Shown: piece after piece, positions 16,880 through 25,918 of the stretch
Position numbering within the stretch: the stretch's first letter is position 1
Layout: every line of letters begins with the position of its first letter
Assembly: GCA_018970145.1 (NCBI GenBank)
Contig: JAGWWY010000009.1
Coordinates: 30,947-94,946, forward strand
DNA: 64,000 nucleotides
Direction: 5' to 3'
Origin: Gammaproteobacteria bacterium
Lineage (GTDB): Bacteria > Pseudomonadota > Gammaproteobacteria > Steroidobacterales > Steroidobacteraceae
Notes under the pieces: model-generated
Databases searched by the model: none
Seen by the model: the letters and a program-made list of their open reading frames with translations, nothing else
Told to the model about the DNA's origin: nothing
Made by a program: the position numbers and the translations under genes

Positions 16880-18034
16880 ATGCAGGCTTGGATTCATGAC
16901 GCCGTGCGTACGCCGCGCGGCAAGGCGCGGCCGGATGGCGGGCTCGCGAGTCAGCAACCTTATGACTTGGTGGGCGCGCTCGTCGCTGCGTTGCAGTCTC
17001 GCGGCGGATCGCCGCGCGGTGTCGAATCGCTGATTCTCGGTTGCGTCGGGCAGATCGGCGATCAGGGCGGCAATATCGCACTCGTCTGCAAACTCCATGC
17101 GGGCATCGACGAGTCGGCGAGTGCGTTCACGCTAAACAATTATTGCGTCTCGGGTTTGACTGCGATCGGGCTTGCCTCGAGGCAGGTCGCTGGCCGTGAT
17201 GCGTCGGTATTGGCTGGCGGCGTCGAGATGATGTCGCGTGTTCCGTTCATGGCGGACAAGGCCGGCTACTATACGGATGCCAGTTTTCCGAAGCGATCAC
17301 GCTATGTGCCGGTGGTGCTCGCTGCCGATCGTTTGGCCGAGGCGCAAGATATTTCGCGCGTGGAGCTCGATCGCCTCGCGCTGATTTCTCAGCAACGGGC
17401 CGCCGCCGCCGAGATGGTGCCGGCCTTTGCCGCTTCGCGCATCACGATCGACGCGCTGGCGCACGACGAGTGCATCCGTCCGCAGACCAGTGCCGAATCG
17501 CTTGCGGCAATGGCGCCAGGATTTGCCGCGCTCGCCGAGCATTATGCGGCGGCGCTCGATGGACCGATCGATCATCGCCACACGATCGCGCACGCACCGC
17601 CGGTTTGCGATGGCGCGGGTCTGGCGCTCGTCGGGGGATCACCCGAGATCGGCGGGCGACGAGCACGCGCTCGGGTGTTGGCCTATGCAGAAGCCGGTGG
17701 TGATCCGCATGCCTCCTTGCTCGCTGGTATGACGGCGATGCATCGCGCGCTCGAGCAGGCGGGACTGACGCTAGATCACATGGATCGCATCGAGTTCATG
17801 GAATCGTTCGCCGTGACGATGGCGATTTTTCTGCGTGACCATGCGGTCGATCTGGCGAAGGTCAACGTCGCTGGGGGCCACATGGCCAAAGGTCACCCGA
17901 TGGGAGCTTCGGGTGCGATTCTGCTCTCGAGCTTGCTCGATAATCTTGATCAATGCGGTGGTCGCTACGGACTCGTAGCCTGTACTGGCGCAGGTGGTGT
18001 GGGTGCTGCGATGGTCGTGGAGCGAACGGTTTGA
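16880..18034 (+). CDS. Thiolase family acyl-CoA acetyltransferase
   Basis: About 384 residues with thiolase fold. The nucleophile Cys is in NNYCVSG (C89), the catalytic His region is GGHMAKGHPMGASGA, and the C-terminal Cys is in ACTGAGGVG. Two departures from the usual consensus are seen: Ala precedes GGH where NGG is common, and the late CxGGG is CTGAGG. The ATG at 16880 is chosen because GGGGGGAGACCG precedes it; an upstream ATG at 16826 lacks a site and overlaps the divergent gene. It is coupled to the MFS transporter by TGATG. It cleaves a 3-ketoacyl-CoA to acetyl- or propionyl-CoA. Confidence 0.9.
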   Translation: MQAWIHDAVRTPRGKARPDGGLASQQPYDLVGALVAALQSRGGSPRGVESLILGCVGQIGDQGGNIALVCKLHAGIDESASAFTLNNYCVSGLTAIGLASRQVAGRDASVLAGGVEMMSRVPFMADKAGYYTDASFPKRSRYVPVVLAADRLAEAQDISRVELDRLALISQQRAAAAEMVPAFAASRITIDALAHDECIRPQTSAESLAAMAPGFAALAEHYAAALDGPIDHRHTIAHAPPVCDGAGLALVGGSPEIGGRRARARVLAYAEAGGDPHASLLAGMTAMHRALEQAGLTLDHMDRIEFMESFAVTMAIFLRDHAVDLAKVNVAGGHMAKGHPMGASGAILLSSLLDNLDQCGGRYGLVACTGAGGVGAAMVVERTV

Positions 18035-19356
18035 TGGGTGCCCCGAGTGCTGATGCGGCGCCGTGGCCGAGTCCACTGCGTGCGTGGATCGTGGTCGGCC
18101 TGTTGATGGTGGCCTACACGAGTTCCTTCATCGATCGTCAGATCATGAGTCTCTTGGTCGAGCCGATTCGGGCCGATCTTGGCATCACGGATACGCAGTT
18201 CAGTCTGCTCGCCGGTCTCGCCTTCTCGATCTTCTACAGTGTGATGGGCTTGCCGCTTGGTTGGCTCGCCGATCGCATGAGTCGACGCATGATTATCCTC
18301 GTTGGCATGATCGCCTGGAGCATCATGACCGCGTTGTGTGGTCTCGCGACGAGTTTCCTCGCGTTATTCATCGCCAGAGTGGGCGTTGGCATCGGCGAGG
18401 CTGCATTATCGCCAGCCGCGTATTCTTTGATCTCCGATTATTTTCCACCTGAACGACGCGCTCGAGCCATCAGTGCCTATGCGATGGGTCCGTATCTCGG
18501 CTCCGGCTTGGCATTGATCATCGGCGGTCAGGTCATCGAAGCAGCTAGTCGTATGGGTCCGTTCACCATCGAGGGCCTTGGAACCTTCGCCCCGTGGCAG
18601 GCGGTTTTTTTCGCGGTCGGTTTGCCGGGCGTGATCATCGCTTTACTCTTTTTGTTGATTCGCGAACCCGAGCGTCGGGGGCTCGCGCCGAAAAGTGCGG
18701 ATATTGGGCTCGTCTCGTTTATCGGGCGACGTCGGTTGTTGTTCCTGCTGCTGTTTCTCGGTTTTTCGGTCTTCGGGATCGCGGGGATTTCTTTTCTCGT
18801 ATGGATTCCGGCGGTCGCGATCCGCGTGCATGGCTGGACCCCGGGTGACATCGGGCTCGCTTACGGCGTGATCTTGCTGGTGCTGTCGGTGCCCGGCGTC
18901 TACGTGGGTGGCTGGGTGTCGGATAAGCTCACAGCGCGCGGGCAGATCGATGCTCCCTTGATTGTCGCGATCGCAATCATGCTCTCGCTCACACCGCTCG
19001 TGGTGATCACACCGATTTTGGGGGACATGAAGTGGCTGCTCGCGAGCCTTTCGGTCGTGAGCTTCGGCTTCGGTATGCTGAACGGACTGCCAGGAACGAC
19101 GCTACAACTGGTCGTACCGAACCAATTGCGCGGGCAGATCATTGCCGCTTATTTCCTGATCGGCACGATGATGTCGCTCGGTATCGGCCCGACCATCGTC
19201 GCTTTCGTGAGCGACGCGATGCTTGGCGGCCCTTCGCAAATCGGCGTATCACTCTCGATCGTGAGCGGCATCACAATCGTCGCATCCGCAGCCATGCTCA
19301 ATTACTGCCGAGCGGGCTTTCGTGAGGCGGTGATGATCGCTCGGCAGTGGCGCTGA
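18034..19356 (+). CDS. MFS transporter (spinster-like family)
   Basis: About 440 residues with twelve predicted membrane helices. The first loop is FIDRQIMSLLVEPIRADLG, and the MFS signature GWLADRMSRRMII follows helix 2. ARVGVGIGEAALSPAAYSLI and YFPPERRARAIS are typical of the Spns-like group common in degradation clusters of Proteobacteria. It starts inside the thiolase stop (ATGA-type overlap), so it is in the same operon. It probably imports the organic acid or steroid-like substrate, or exports intermediates. The substrate cannot be deduced. Confidence 0.9.
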   Translation: MGAPSADAAPWPSPLRAWIVVGLLMVAYTSSFIDRQIMSLLVEPIRADLGITDTQFSLLAGLAFSIFYSVMGLPLGWLADRMSRRMIILVGMIAWSIMTALCGLATSFLALFIARVGVGIGEAALSPAAYSLISDYFPPERRARAISAYAMGPYLGSGLALIIGGQVIEAASRMGPFTIEGLGTFAPWQAVFFAVGLPGVIIALLFLLIREPERRGLAPKSADIGLVSFIGRRRLLFLLLFLGFSVFGIAGISFLVWIPAVAIRVHGWTPGDIGLAYGVILLVLSVPGVYVGGWVSDKLTARGQIDAPLIVAIAIMLSLTPLVVITPILGDMKWLLASLSVVSFGFGMLNGLPGTTLQLVVPNQLRGQIIAAYFLIGTMMSLGIGPTIVAFVSDAMLGGPSQIGVSLSIVSGITIVASAAMLNYCRAGFREAVMIARQWR

Positions 19357-19359
19357 GAA

Positions 19360-21099
19360 CTAATTGCCGTTGGCGCTCTCGGCGATGTGGGTGAGTTCGC
19401 CTCGCAGCACTTTGCCGACGCTGTTACGCGGCAGTTGAGCAACGACGCGGACGCGCTCGGGGAATTTGAACATCGCCAAGCCGGCGATCCGGAAGTGCTC
19501 GCAAATCGACTCGAGTGTGACTTCGACGCCAGGTCTCGGGACGATGACGGCGCAGATTTTCTCCCCCATGATCGGATCCGCGTAGCTCGCTACCGCCCCC
19601 TCGAGCACACTCGGCATTTGCGAGAGCAGGTTGTCGAGTTCTTCCGGTGCGATCTTCACGCCGCCGCGAACGATGATTTGTTTGAGGCGACCGACGAAGC
19701 GATAAAAGCGCAGATCGTCACCTTCACCACAGAGCTCGAACAGATCGCCGGTTCGAAACCAGTTGTCACCCGTGAAGGACTGCGCGGTGATCTGCGGCGC
19801 GCGGTAGTAGCCGTCGAATACCGTGGGCCCCGTGATCTGCAGTTCACCCGGTTTGCCCGCATCGACGATTTCTTCTCCGGTGTCCGGGTTGATGATACGG
19901 GTGCGGATGTGTACCGGTGGCGGTGAGGCCCACGAGATTTCGTCGCGTCCGAAGCGCGGAAACCAGCGCGCGCGGTGCACCGGGTCGCTAGCGTTCTCGG
20001 CGTTGCTGATCAGCGACACGCCCTCGTTGGAGCCGAAGTTGTTACAGATCTCGATACCGAAGCGATCGCGATAGCCTGCGATCATTTCCGGATCGAGCGG
20101 TGCCGAGCCCGAACCAATGCAACGTAGTGAGGACAGATCGACGGTTGCCAACAGTGCCTCGTTCTTCAAGAGCATGTTGAGCAGCGCCGGCGGTGCGATC
20201 GCATACTGTGGGCGCTCGATGGCGATTTGTTTGAGGTAGGTCGGCAGGTCGAGCGGGTGATGCAGCACCAGCGTTCCGCCGTTATGCATCCAGCTCATGA
20301 AGCAGCCGCCGATCGCAGCCATGTTGATAAGCGGGAACGGATTCAGCAGCACTTCACCCGGTTGGATCCCTGCGCCGCGCAGATGCGCGAAACTGATCGC
20401 ATACCAATGATTGTGGGAGCGCGGTACGCCTTTGGGTGTACCTTCGGTACCGGACGTCCAGCAGATCGTGGCGATGTCGTCGGCATCAACGACGGCGGCT
20501 TGGACGGCGTTGTGCAGCTCTGCGATTGACTCTGCATCGAGAGCAGCGGCTTCAAAGGCGGTGGCGCCTCGTGGCGTTTGGGTAGTCGAGGTGGCGCTAC
20601 GCAAGCTCAACACCTGAAGCGTCAGTCCATCCTTAGCCAGGTCAGAGCTCAAAGCCAAGGCGATCCCGATCTGGTCAGTACCTTTGAGCTGATCGATTGT
20701 CAGAATGGCTTTCGCATTCGTCAGACGAACGATTTGCTCGAGCTCGTGACGTCGAAATTGCACCGGCACCGGGCTTACAACGATGCCAAGGCGCATGGCG
20801 GCGATGTAAAGCAACGGATACTCGGCGATGTTCGGCAGTTGCGTGACGAGCACGTCGTCTTTGCCGAGACCTAGCCGCGCGAGACTCAGTGAGTAGCCAT
20901 CGGCAAGCGACGCAGCAGCCGCGAAACTCAGTCTATTCGCCGGGGTGCCGACGAGGTCTGCGCGATTCGGGGCATCGACGAGGGCGAGACGCTCGGGATT
21001 CGCTCGTGCATTTACGTCGAACAGGTCGTGAATGCGGGTGTCGCCCCACCAACCGCGCGCGCGGTAGTCGCGGATTTTCTCTGCTGGAGTCGTACGCAC
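19360..21099 (-). CDS. AMP-forming acyl-CoA ligase
   Basis: About 579 residues of the ANL superfamily. ATP-binding motif TICWTSGTEGTPKGVPRSHN, then NNFGSNEG, then the hinge and acyl-adenylate motif WFRTGDLF, and GGVKIAPEELDNLL near the C-terminus with the catalytic Lys region PRNSVGKVLRGEL. It activates a carboxylic acid to its CoA thioester. A GTG at 21099 is preferred over TTG at 21171 because AAGGGGG sits eight bases upstream and the extra residues are not family-like. It is convergent to the MFS gene with only three bases between, and divergent from an NTF2-like gene. Confidence 0.9.
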   Translation of the reverse strand: MRTTPAEKIRDYRARGWWGDTRIHDLFDVNARANPERLALVDAPNRADLVGTPANRLSFAAAASLADGYSLSLARLGLGKDDVLVTQLPNIAEYPLLYIAAMRLGIVVSPVPVQFRRHELEQIVRLTNAKAILTIDQLKGTDQIGIALALSSDLAKDGLTLQVLSLRSATSTTQTPRGATAFEAAALDAESIAELHNAVQAAVVDADDIATICWTSGTEGTPKGVPRSHNHWYAISFAHLRGAGIQPGEVLLNPFPLINMAAIGGCFMSWMHNGGTLVLHHPLDLPTYLKQIAIERPQYAIAPPALLNMLLKNEALLATVDLSSLRCIGSGSAPLDPEMIAGYRDRFGIEICNNFGSNEGVSLISNAENASDPVHRARWFPRFGRDEISWASPPPVHIRTRIINPDTGEEIVDAGKPGELQITGPTVFDGYYRAPQITAQSFTGDNWFRTGDLFELCGEGDDLRFYRFVGRLKQIIVRGGVKIAPEELDNLLSQMPSVLEGAVASYADPIMGEKICAVIVPRPGVEVTLESICEHFRIAGLAMFKFPERVRVVAQLPRNSVGKVLRGELTHIAESANGN

Positions 21100-21149
21100 C
21101 TCAGAATCCCCCTTGGCTGGTGTGACGTCTCGGGTCAAAGTATAACTGT

Positions 21150-21168
21150 GGTCTAATTGTGAAAGCGA
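21150..21168. promoter_or_regulatory. Degenerate copy of the recurrent 19-bp element
   Basis: In the 96-base gap between the divergent ligase (21099) and NTF2-like gene (21196), the + strand reads GGTCTAATTGTGAAAGCGA. It matches the element at 32691 in 12 of 19 positions, including the TTGTG core. This is weak alone and is listed because of its equivalent divergent location. Confidence 0.25.
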
Positions 21169-21195
21169 CAAAAGTCGGTTTCAATGGAGGGGCGC

Positions 21196-21717
21196 ATGAA
21201 CAGACGCGATTGGTTTACCGCAGCACCGGTTGCCGCAGTGGTCATAGGAGGTAGAGATGCCATGGGAGCCACCGATATGAGCGCGACGAGTGGCGTGCAC
21301 TTTGAGCATGTCAAATCCTTGATCATGGGTTGGCGTCGCAAGGATCTGGCTGCGGTGCTCGAACTCTGTGCGGACGACATCGTGTGGTATTCACACGTAG
21401 GCAGCCCGCCGATCGTCGGCAAGACCGCGATGCGAGGCTTCATGGAAAAGCTTTCGGATCAGATGCCGGTCGTGCGCTGGCGCATTTTCCACTATGCCGA
21501 GAGTGGGGATGTGGTCTTCACCGAGGGTGTCGATGACTTCACCGCACCGGACGGCAAGACTGTGACGATTCCTTACGCAGGGGTGCTGCGTTTCCGAGGC
21601 GGTCAGATCGTTGAGTGGCGCGACTATTTCGATCGCGCGTCCTTCGATCGATTCAAGGCGGGAGAGCCGCCGGCCGAGCACATGAGCGCGCTCATGAATC
21701 GACCGGCGCTATTTTGA
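21196..21717 (+). CDS. Limonene-epoxide-hydrolase-like / SnoaL-like protein with Tat-like N-terminus
   Basis: About 173 residues. It begins MNRRDWFTAAPVAAVV, resembling a short twin-arginine signal, and then has an NTF2-like fold: VKSLIMGWRRKDLAAVLELC, DDIVWYSH, GKTAMRGFMEKL, and GGQIVEWRDYFD. The EWRDYFD ending resembles the Arg/Asp-bearing strand of limonene-1,2-epoxide hydrolase relatives. The ATG at 21196 has GGAGG upstream; an earlier ATG at 21184 precedes that site. Export is only possible, since the hydrophobic stretch is short. It ends five bases from the convergent dehydrogenase. Confidence 0.8.
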   Translation: MNRRDWFTAAPVAAVVIGGRDAMGATDMSATSGVHFEHVKSLIMGWRRKDLAAVLELCADDIVWYSHVGSPPIVGKTAMRGFMEKLSDQMPVVRWRIFHYAESGDVVFTEGVDDFTAPDGKTVTIPYAGVLRFRGGQIVEWRDYFDRASFDRFKAGEPPAEHMSALMNRPALF

Positions 21718-21722
21718 CGGAC

Positions 21723-22484
21723 TCAGCGTCCTGTACTGATAGTCGTGGCGTGCAGCATCTTCGCCATGCGTCTCTCTAGCCCTTTCGGGTCGAGCTGCAA
21801 GGCGGCGCGCACGTCCACGGCCATACGATCGGTGTCTAGTTCGTCGATTTTGCGCTCGGCGGCCGTCAGGCCGATGCGGGCAATATCGGCAGGGTTTTCT
21901 TTGGCGCCTTGTACATGTGCCGCCATGCGAGTGTCGACGGATCCGACGATCAGTGCGGCAACGTGCGTGCCCTGACTCGCGAGCTCAGCTCGCGCCGAGG
22001 TCGACAGCATACGCGCAGCCGCTTTGGAGGGTGAGTAGGCGCCCATGTTCGGCACGGCGACGATGGCGGCGGCCGAGAGCACGTTGATCACTGCGCCACC
22101 GCCGTTGCGTGCGAGCGTCGGTGCGAAGGCGCGAATCAAGGCCAGCGGTCCGAAGAAGTTCACGTCCATTTCGGCGCGCGCATGGGACATGTCTGCAGCG
22201 CCAATCAGCAGGTTGTTACTGAAAAGGCCCGCGTTGTTGATCAGCAGATTCACATCGGTGCAGCCAGCGGCGGCGGCTGCAATCTCGGCGGGGTCGGTGA
22301 CATCAAGTTCAATGGCGACACATCGCCCCGGAAATTCCTGCTCGAGATGAGCTGCAGAGCCGCGATCGCGACTGCCGACATAGACCCGCGCCGCGCCTTT
22401 CTCGGCGAGCAATACCCGGACGAAGCCTTCGCCAATGCCACGATTACCGCCGGTGACGAGGGCGACGCAGTTTTCGAGATTCAT
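21723..22484 (-). CDS. Short-chain dehydrogenase/reductase
   Basis: About 253 residues of classical SDR with TGGNRGIG, NNAGLF, a Ser region VINVLSAAAIV, and the YSPSK catalytic pair. The ATG at 22484 lies four bases after the stop of the feruloyl-CoA-synthetase-like gene, so the two are co-translated. A longer reading would lie inside that ligase and is rejected. VGSRDRG after strand 2 suggests NADP(H). It probably acts on a hydroxy or keto group of the acyl-CoA made by the ligase; this is inference. Confidence 0.88.
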   Translation of the reverse strand: MNLENCVALVTGGNRGIGEGFVRVLLAEKGAARVYVGSRDRGSAAHLEQEFPGRCVAIELDVTDPAEIAAAAAGCTDVNLLINNAGLFSNNLLIGAADMSHARAEMDVNFFGPLALIRAFAPTLARNGGGAVINVLSAAAIVAVPNMGAYSPSKAAARMLSTSARAELASQGTHVAALIVGSVDTRMAAHVQGAKENPADIARIGLTAAERKIDELDTDRMAVDVRAALQLDPKGLERRMAKMLHATTISTGR

Positions 22485-22488
22485 GGGT

Positions 22489-24291
22489 TCACAGTTCCGG
22501 TTGTTGGTAGAGCCGATCGACATCTGCGGCGCGTCGCAACAGAGCGACGCGTTGGTTGATAGTGCCCTTATCCGACACTTCATGGGCATCGACGCTCGGC
22601 GGCTCGCGCAGGATCGCGAAGCTCGTGATGCGCTCACTCGCGCCGCGTCCCTGGTTGAAGCGGTATAGCCGTGCGGTGATCTCGGCGTCGAGCGCGATGT
22701 CACTCACAGCCGTACTCGCGGCTTTGGGCCACACCAGGATCGCCAGGCGATCGCGGTTCTCACCGCAGACGAGGATGTCAGATACGAACGGGGAGAGCGC
22801 TTCGATCAACTGTGCACGCAGTCGTCCTGCCGACACCCAAGTTCCGCTCGAGAGTTTGAACTCCTCGGCCAGACGCCCCGCAAATTTCAAGCCTTGACCG
22901 AGATCGCCCGGGTCGTGCAGCTGTGCGGCATCGCCGGTGCGATAGAAGCCCTCGTCGTCGAAGATCTTGCGATTTTCGTCGGCGCTGAGGCCGAGGTAGC
23001 CCGGGGTGATCATCGGGCCTTTGAGGCGCACCTCGTAGCGATCGGCATTCGGTACTAGCTTGAGTGTGAGCCCAGGCATGGGCAGGCCGATACCGACTTC
23101 CTCGGTCGGGAAGTAGATCGCCATGCAACCGGAGGAGGTTTCGGTGGCACCGTAACCGGTGGTGAAAAAGATTCTTTCGCCGACTGTATCGACGGCCAGT
23201 TGCTGGAAGCGATCGTAGAGCGATTGTGGCAGGCCTGCGCCGCCGTACAAGGCGAGACGCAGACTGCCGAAGAAGCGTCGGCGCAGGTCGTCATCCTTCT
23301 CGATGGCGTCAGCCAGCATGGCGTAACCGAAAGGAACGTTGACGTAGAACTTGGGCGCGATTTCCTTGAGATTCTGCAGCGACTCGTCGAAGGCGCCTGG
23401 CATCGGACGACCGCCGTCGATGTAGAGCGTACCGCCGCTCGTGAGTGTTCCCATCTTGGTGTAGGCGCCCGAAACATGGTTCCAAGGTAACCAGTCGAGC
23501 ATGACATCGTCCCAGCCGGCGGTCGCACCCAGTACTTGCTGGCCTTGGGCGAGGTTCGAGGCGAGCATGCGTTGCGTCTGGATCACCGCTTTCGGCAAAC
23601 TCGTGCTGCCGGAGGTGAGCATGTATAGGGTGGGTTCGTCGGGCTCAATGGTCTCGATCGACTCGGCCACGGCCGCCGTGATGGCGGTGGCGAGCACACT
23701 CGCCGTGGCAAACCGCTCGCCGCTGCCAACGAGACGCGTGATCGCATCGGGGTTGTCAGTGATGATCGCCGCATCGCCGAAGTCGACGTTCTCCAAGGCT
23801 TTTTGATATAGCGCCGTCTGCTCAGCAAATACAACCGCGGGTCGTACCAATTGGATGACATGCTTGAGGCGACCATAATCTCCGCCCATCAGGGCGTAAT
23901 TGACGCTGACCGGGCAAGCGGGGATGCGCGCGCTCATCGCACCGTATTTGATGATCGCGTGCGCGATGGAGTTGCCGGAGAGGATTAGGACCGAGCGCTT
24001 CCGGTCGATACCTCTTGCCAGTAGCCAGGCCGCGACGGCCTGCGCGCGTGAATTGATTTCGGCGTAGCTCGCGTGAGTCCATGGAGCATTTTTTCCACCG
24101 CGTCGCTCAGCTAAATAGGTCTTTTCCGGATGACGGGCTGCTCGCTGGGCCAGCACCTTCGGCAAGTTGCTGAGGTAACTCGCGAGCGGCAGCTCGGGCG
24201 TGACCAGAATGCAGCCATCGGCGCGACGCTCGATTCGCATCGCAGACGATGGAAAAAAAGTTTTTTTGAACGGCGCGTTCGGGCGAGTCAT
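22489..24291 (-). CDS. Feruloyl-CoA synthetase-like acyl-CoA ligase
   Basis: A 600-residue ANL enzyme of the longer feruloyl/phenylpropanoid type. TYLAERRGGKNAPWTHASYAE is near the N-terminus. The ATP motif is MLTSGSTSLPKAVIQTQRM, followed by WLPWNHVSGAYTKMG, TTGYGATETSSGC and EGFYRTGDAAQLHDPGD. The lack of a normal C-terminal PRNxxGK motif and the LSSGTWVSAGRLRAQ segment agree with this subgroup. It would activate a ring-containing or branched acid. It lies in a minus-strand run: NTF2-like gene (24831), this ligase, then the dehydrogenase. Feruloyl specificity is not implied. Confidence 0.88.
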   Translation of the reverse strand: MTRPNAPFKKTFFPSSAMRIERRADGCILVTPELPLASYLSNLPKVLAQRAARHPEKTYLAERRGGKNAPWTHASYAEINSRAQAVAAWLLARGIDRKRSVLILSGNSIAHAIIKYGAMSARIPACPVSVNYALMGGDYGRLKHVIQLVRPAVVFAEQTALYQKALENVDFGDAAIITDNPDAITRLVGSGERFATASVLATAITAAVAESIETIEPDEPTLYMLTSGSTSLPKAVIQTQRMLASNLAQGQQVLGATAGWDDVMLDWLPWNHVSGAYTKMGTLTSGGTLYIDGGRPMPGAFDESLQNLKEIAPKFYVNVPFGYAMLADAIEKDDDLRRRFFGSLRLALYGGAGLPQSLYDRFQQLAVDTVGERIFFTTGYGATETSSGCMAIYFPTEEVGIGLPMPGLTLKLVPNADRYEVRLKGPMITPGYLGLSADENRKIFDDEGFYRTGDAAQLHDPGDLGQGLKFAGRLAEEFKLSSGTWVSAGRLRAQLIEALSPFVSDILVCGENRDRLAILVWPKAASTAVSDIALDAEITARLYRFNQGRGASERITSFAILREPPSVDAHEVSDKGTINQRVALLRRAADVDRLYQQPEL

Positions 24292-24300
24292 TCGAGCACC

Positions 24301-24831
24301 TCAAAAGCGCTCGTACGACGGGTCGGTCTCTCCCTTGCTACCCATGCGCATGCCAGGCTGACCCGGTATGAACATGCCGCCGACCCAGCCTTCGCGTGAC
24401 GGAGTGTCTCGGTTCCAATCGAAGATGGTGCGGCGATGAGCGATCTTCCAGTCGCCTTGGCGTCGCTCAAAGCGATCAATCAGACGACCGCCGGTGAAGG
24501 TATCGAAGCGTTCGCCGTTGATATTCATGCGCGCCAGCGTCACGAGATAGGTCTCGACATAAGCGAGATCGTCGGTGACGAAGTCGAAGTGGGTGTTGCC
24601 GAGCACGTGCTGCATCGAGTCCATCAGTCGAATACGTGGAATGGCGCCATCGACATATTCGTAAGCGTTTCCCGTGTAGCGACCACCGTGCTCCTCGATG
24701 GCATCGGGGTGGTAGCAACTTTTGAGTAGCGGGCCATCGCCGCGATCCACGCCGCGGGCGTATTTGGAGAGCACCTCACGGATCGCTTCCTTGTCCAAGA
24801 GACGCGCCAAGCGCGGATCGAGATCGTTCAT
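24301..24831 (-). CDS. SnoaL-like NTF2-fold protein
   Basis: About 176 residues from the ATG at 24831, preceded by GAGGGGG. The LLDKEAIREVLSKYARGVDRGDG helix, then CYHPDAIEEHG, and the late GGRLIDRFERRQGDWKIAHRRTIFDWN are a standard SnoaL-like (bile-acid 7-alpha-dehydratase/BaiE-like) pattern, with a Tyr/Asp/His-bearing first helix. It could act as an isomerase or dehydratase or as an oxygenase accessory subunit. It is nine bases upstream of the ligase and divergent from another dehydrogenase. Confidence 0.82.
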   Translation of the reverse strand: MNDLDPRLARLLDKEAIREVLSKYARGVDRGDGPLLKSCYHPDAIEEHGGRYTGNAYEYVDGAIPRIRLMDSMQHVLGNTHFDFVTDDLAYVETYLVTLARMNINGERFDTFTGGRLIDRFERRQGDWKIAHRRTIFDWNRDTPSREGWVGGMFIPGQPGMRMGSKGETDPSYERF

Positions 24832-24902
24832 GCAATGCGCCCCCTCACGGCGGGTATGATGACCCGCAACTTTCATTGCAAGACTGACAAGGAAACGCAC
24901 CC

Positions 24903-25805
24903 ATGGTCAAGGACCCTCGATGTGAAGGTCGTGTCGTCATCGTCACGGGAGCGGGCGCCGGACTCGGACGTGCGTACGCGCTGCACTTGGCGAGTCTCGG
25001 TTGGCGTGTCGTCGTCAATAATCGTAATCGAGCATCGAGTGCGGATGCCGTGGTGTCGGAGATACGCGCGAGTGGCGGTGAGGCGATCGCGCAGTACGAC
25101 GATGTGTGCAGCGAGGGCGCAGGCGCGCGGATGCTGCAGACGGCGCTCGATGCCTGGGGACGACTCGACGCGCTCGTCAACAACGCCGGGGTGGATCAGC
25201 ACGCGCCCTTCCACAAGATCAGCCTCGAGGATTTTCGGCGAATCTTTGCGATCAACTTCGAGGGGACCGTGGCGATCACGCACGCGATCTACCCGCATCT
25301 GCGCGCTCAAGGATCAGGGCGGATCGTCGTGTCGGTTTCGAGCGCGGGATTGCATGGACTGCACGGACTCTCGGCCTATGCGGCATCCAAAGCCGCTTTG
25401 ATTGCATTTATGCGCAGTCTGGCTGCCGAGGCGGCTCCAAAGGGAGTTCTGGTGTCGGCCATCGCCCCTTACGCGGCCACCCGCATGACCGAGCCCCACT
25501 TGAACGACGAGCTGCGCGAGCGGATGTCGGTCGCGAGTGTGGTGCCGTTTCTCGCCGGCCTGATTCACCCTGAAGCGACCGCGTACGGGCAGACGTGGGT
25601 CGTGGGTGCGGGCTGGGCGCGCCGAGCTTCGAGTGTCGAGTGGGGACGGGGCCACGCTGTACCTACGGCTTCGATGCCGATAATCGCCCGTGCGGCGGAC
25701 GTTGCGTCATCGCCACCACAGGAGTACGCGGATGCCCTGGCCGCTCACGCCGATTTTTTGGTTTGCGCGCAACAGGGCTTGCATCGGGTCGGCGGAGGGG
25801 AGTAG
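24903..25805 (+). CDS. Short-chain dehydrogenase (MFE-2/hydroxyacyl-CoA dehydrogenase-like)
   Basis: A 300-residue SDR. GRVVIVTGAGAGLGRAYALHL, NNRN after strand 2, NNAGVDQHAPFHKIS and the YAASK pair resemble the dehydrogenase part of peroxisomal multifunctional enzyme type 2, which oxidises (3R)-hydroxyacyl-CoA. A C-terminal extension of about 50 residues lies beyond the core. It is divergent from the SnoaL/ligase run at 24831 and 113 bases upstream of the TonB receptor, with a copy of the 19-bp element between. Confidence 0.85.
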   Translation: MVKDPRCEGRVVIVTGAGAGLGRAYALHLASLGWRVVVNNRNRASSADAVVSEIRASGGEAIAQYDDVCSEGAGARMLQTALDAWGRLDALVNNAGVDQHAPFHKISLEDFRRIFAINFEGTVAITHAIYPHLRAQGSGRIVVSVSSAGLHGLHGLSAYAASKAALIAFMRSLAAEAAPKGVLVSAIAPYAATRMTEPHLNDELRERMSVASVVPFLAGLIHPEATAYGQTWVVGAGWARRASSVEWGRGHAVPTASMPIIARAADVASSPPQEYADALAAHADFLVCAQQGLHRVGGGE

Positions 25806-25820
25806 CCTCAGAGTCCGAAA

Positions 25821-25839
25821 GGTTCCGTTATGCAAGTCA
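25821..25839. promoter_or_regulatory. Recurrent 19-bp element, copy A (upstream of TonB receptor)
   Basis: GGTTCCGTTATGCAAGTCA occurs about 80 bases upstream of the TonB-receptor start. It matches the copy at 32691-32709 in 16 of 19 positions, all differences being transitions, and the copy at 40541-40559 in 14 of 19. It is not a clear palindrome. Likely a shared regulator site or promoter element. Confidence 0.5.
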
Positions 25840-25918
25840 GCGCGGTGGGTCTAGGGGATCTGCCGCACAGGGTTGCTCGAAGTACCTACATCAAAAACGT
25901 CATTTGGGGGACAACAGC

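Noticed and set aside
25595..25918. Upstream extension of the TonB receptor
   Set aside because: It overlaps the dehydrogenase gene, and the signal peptide and ribosome site place the start at 25919.
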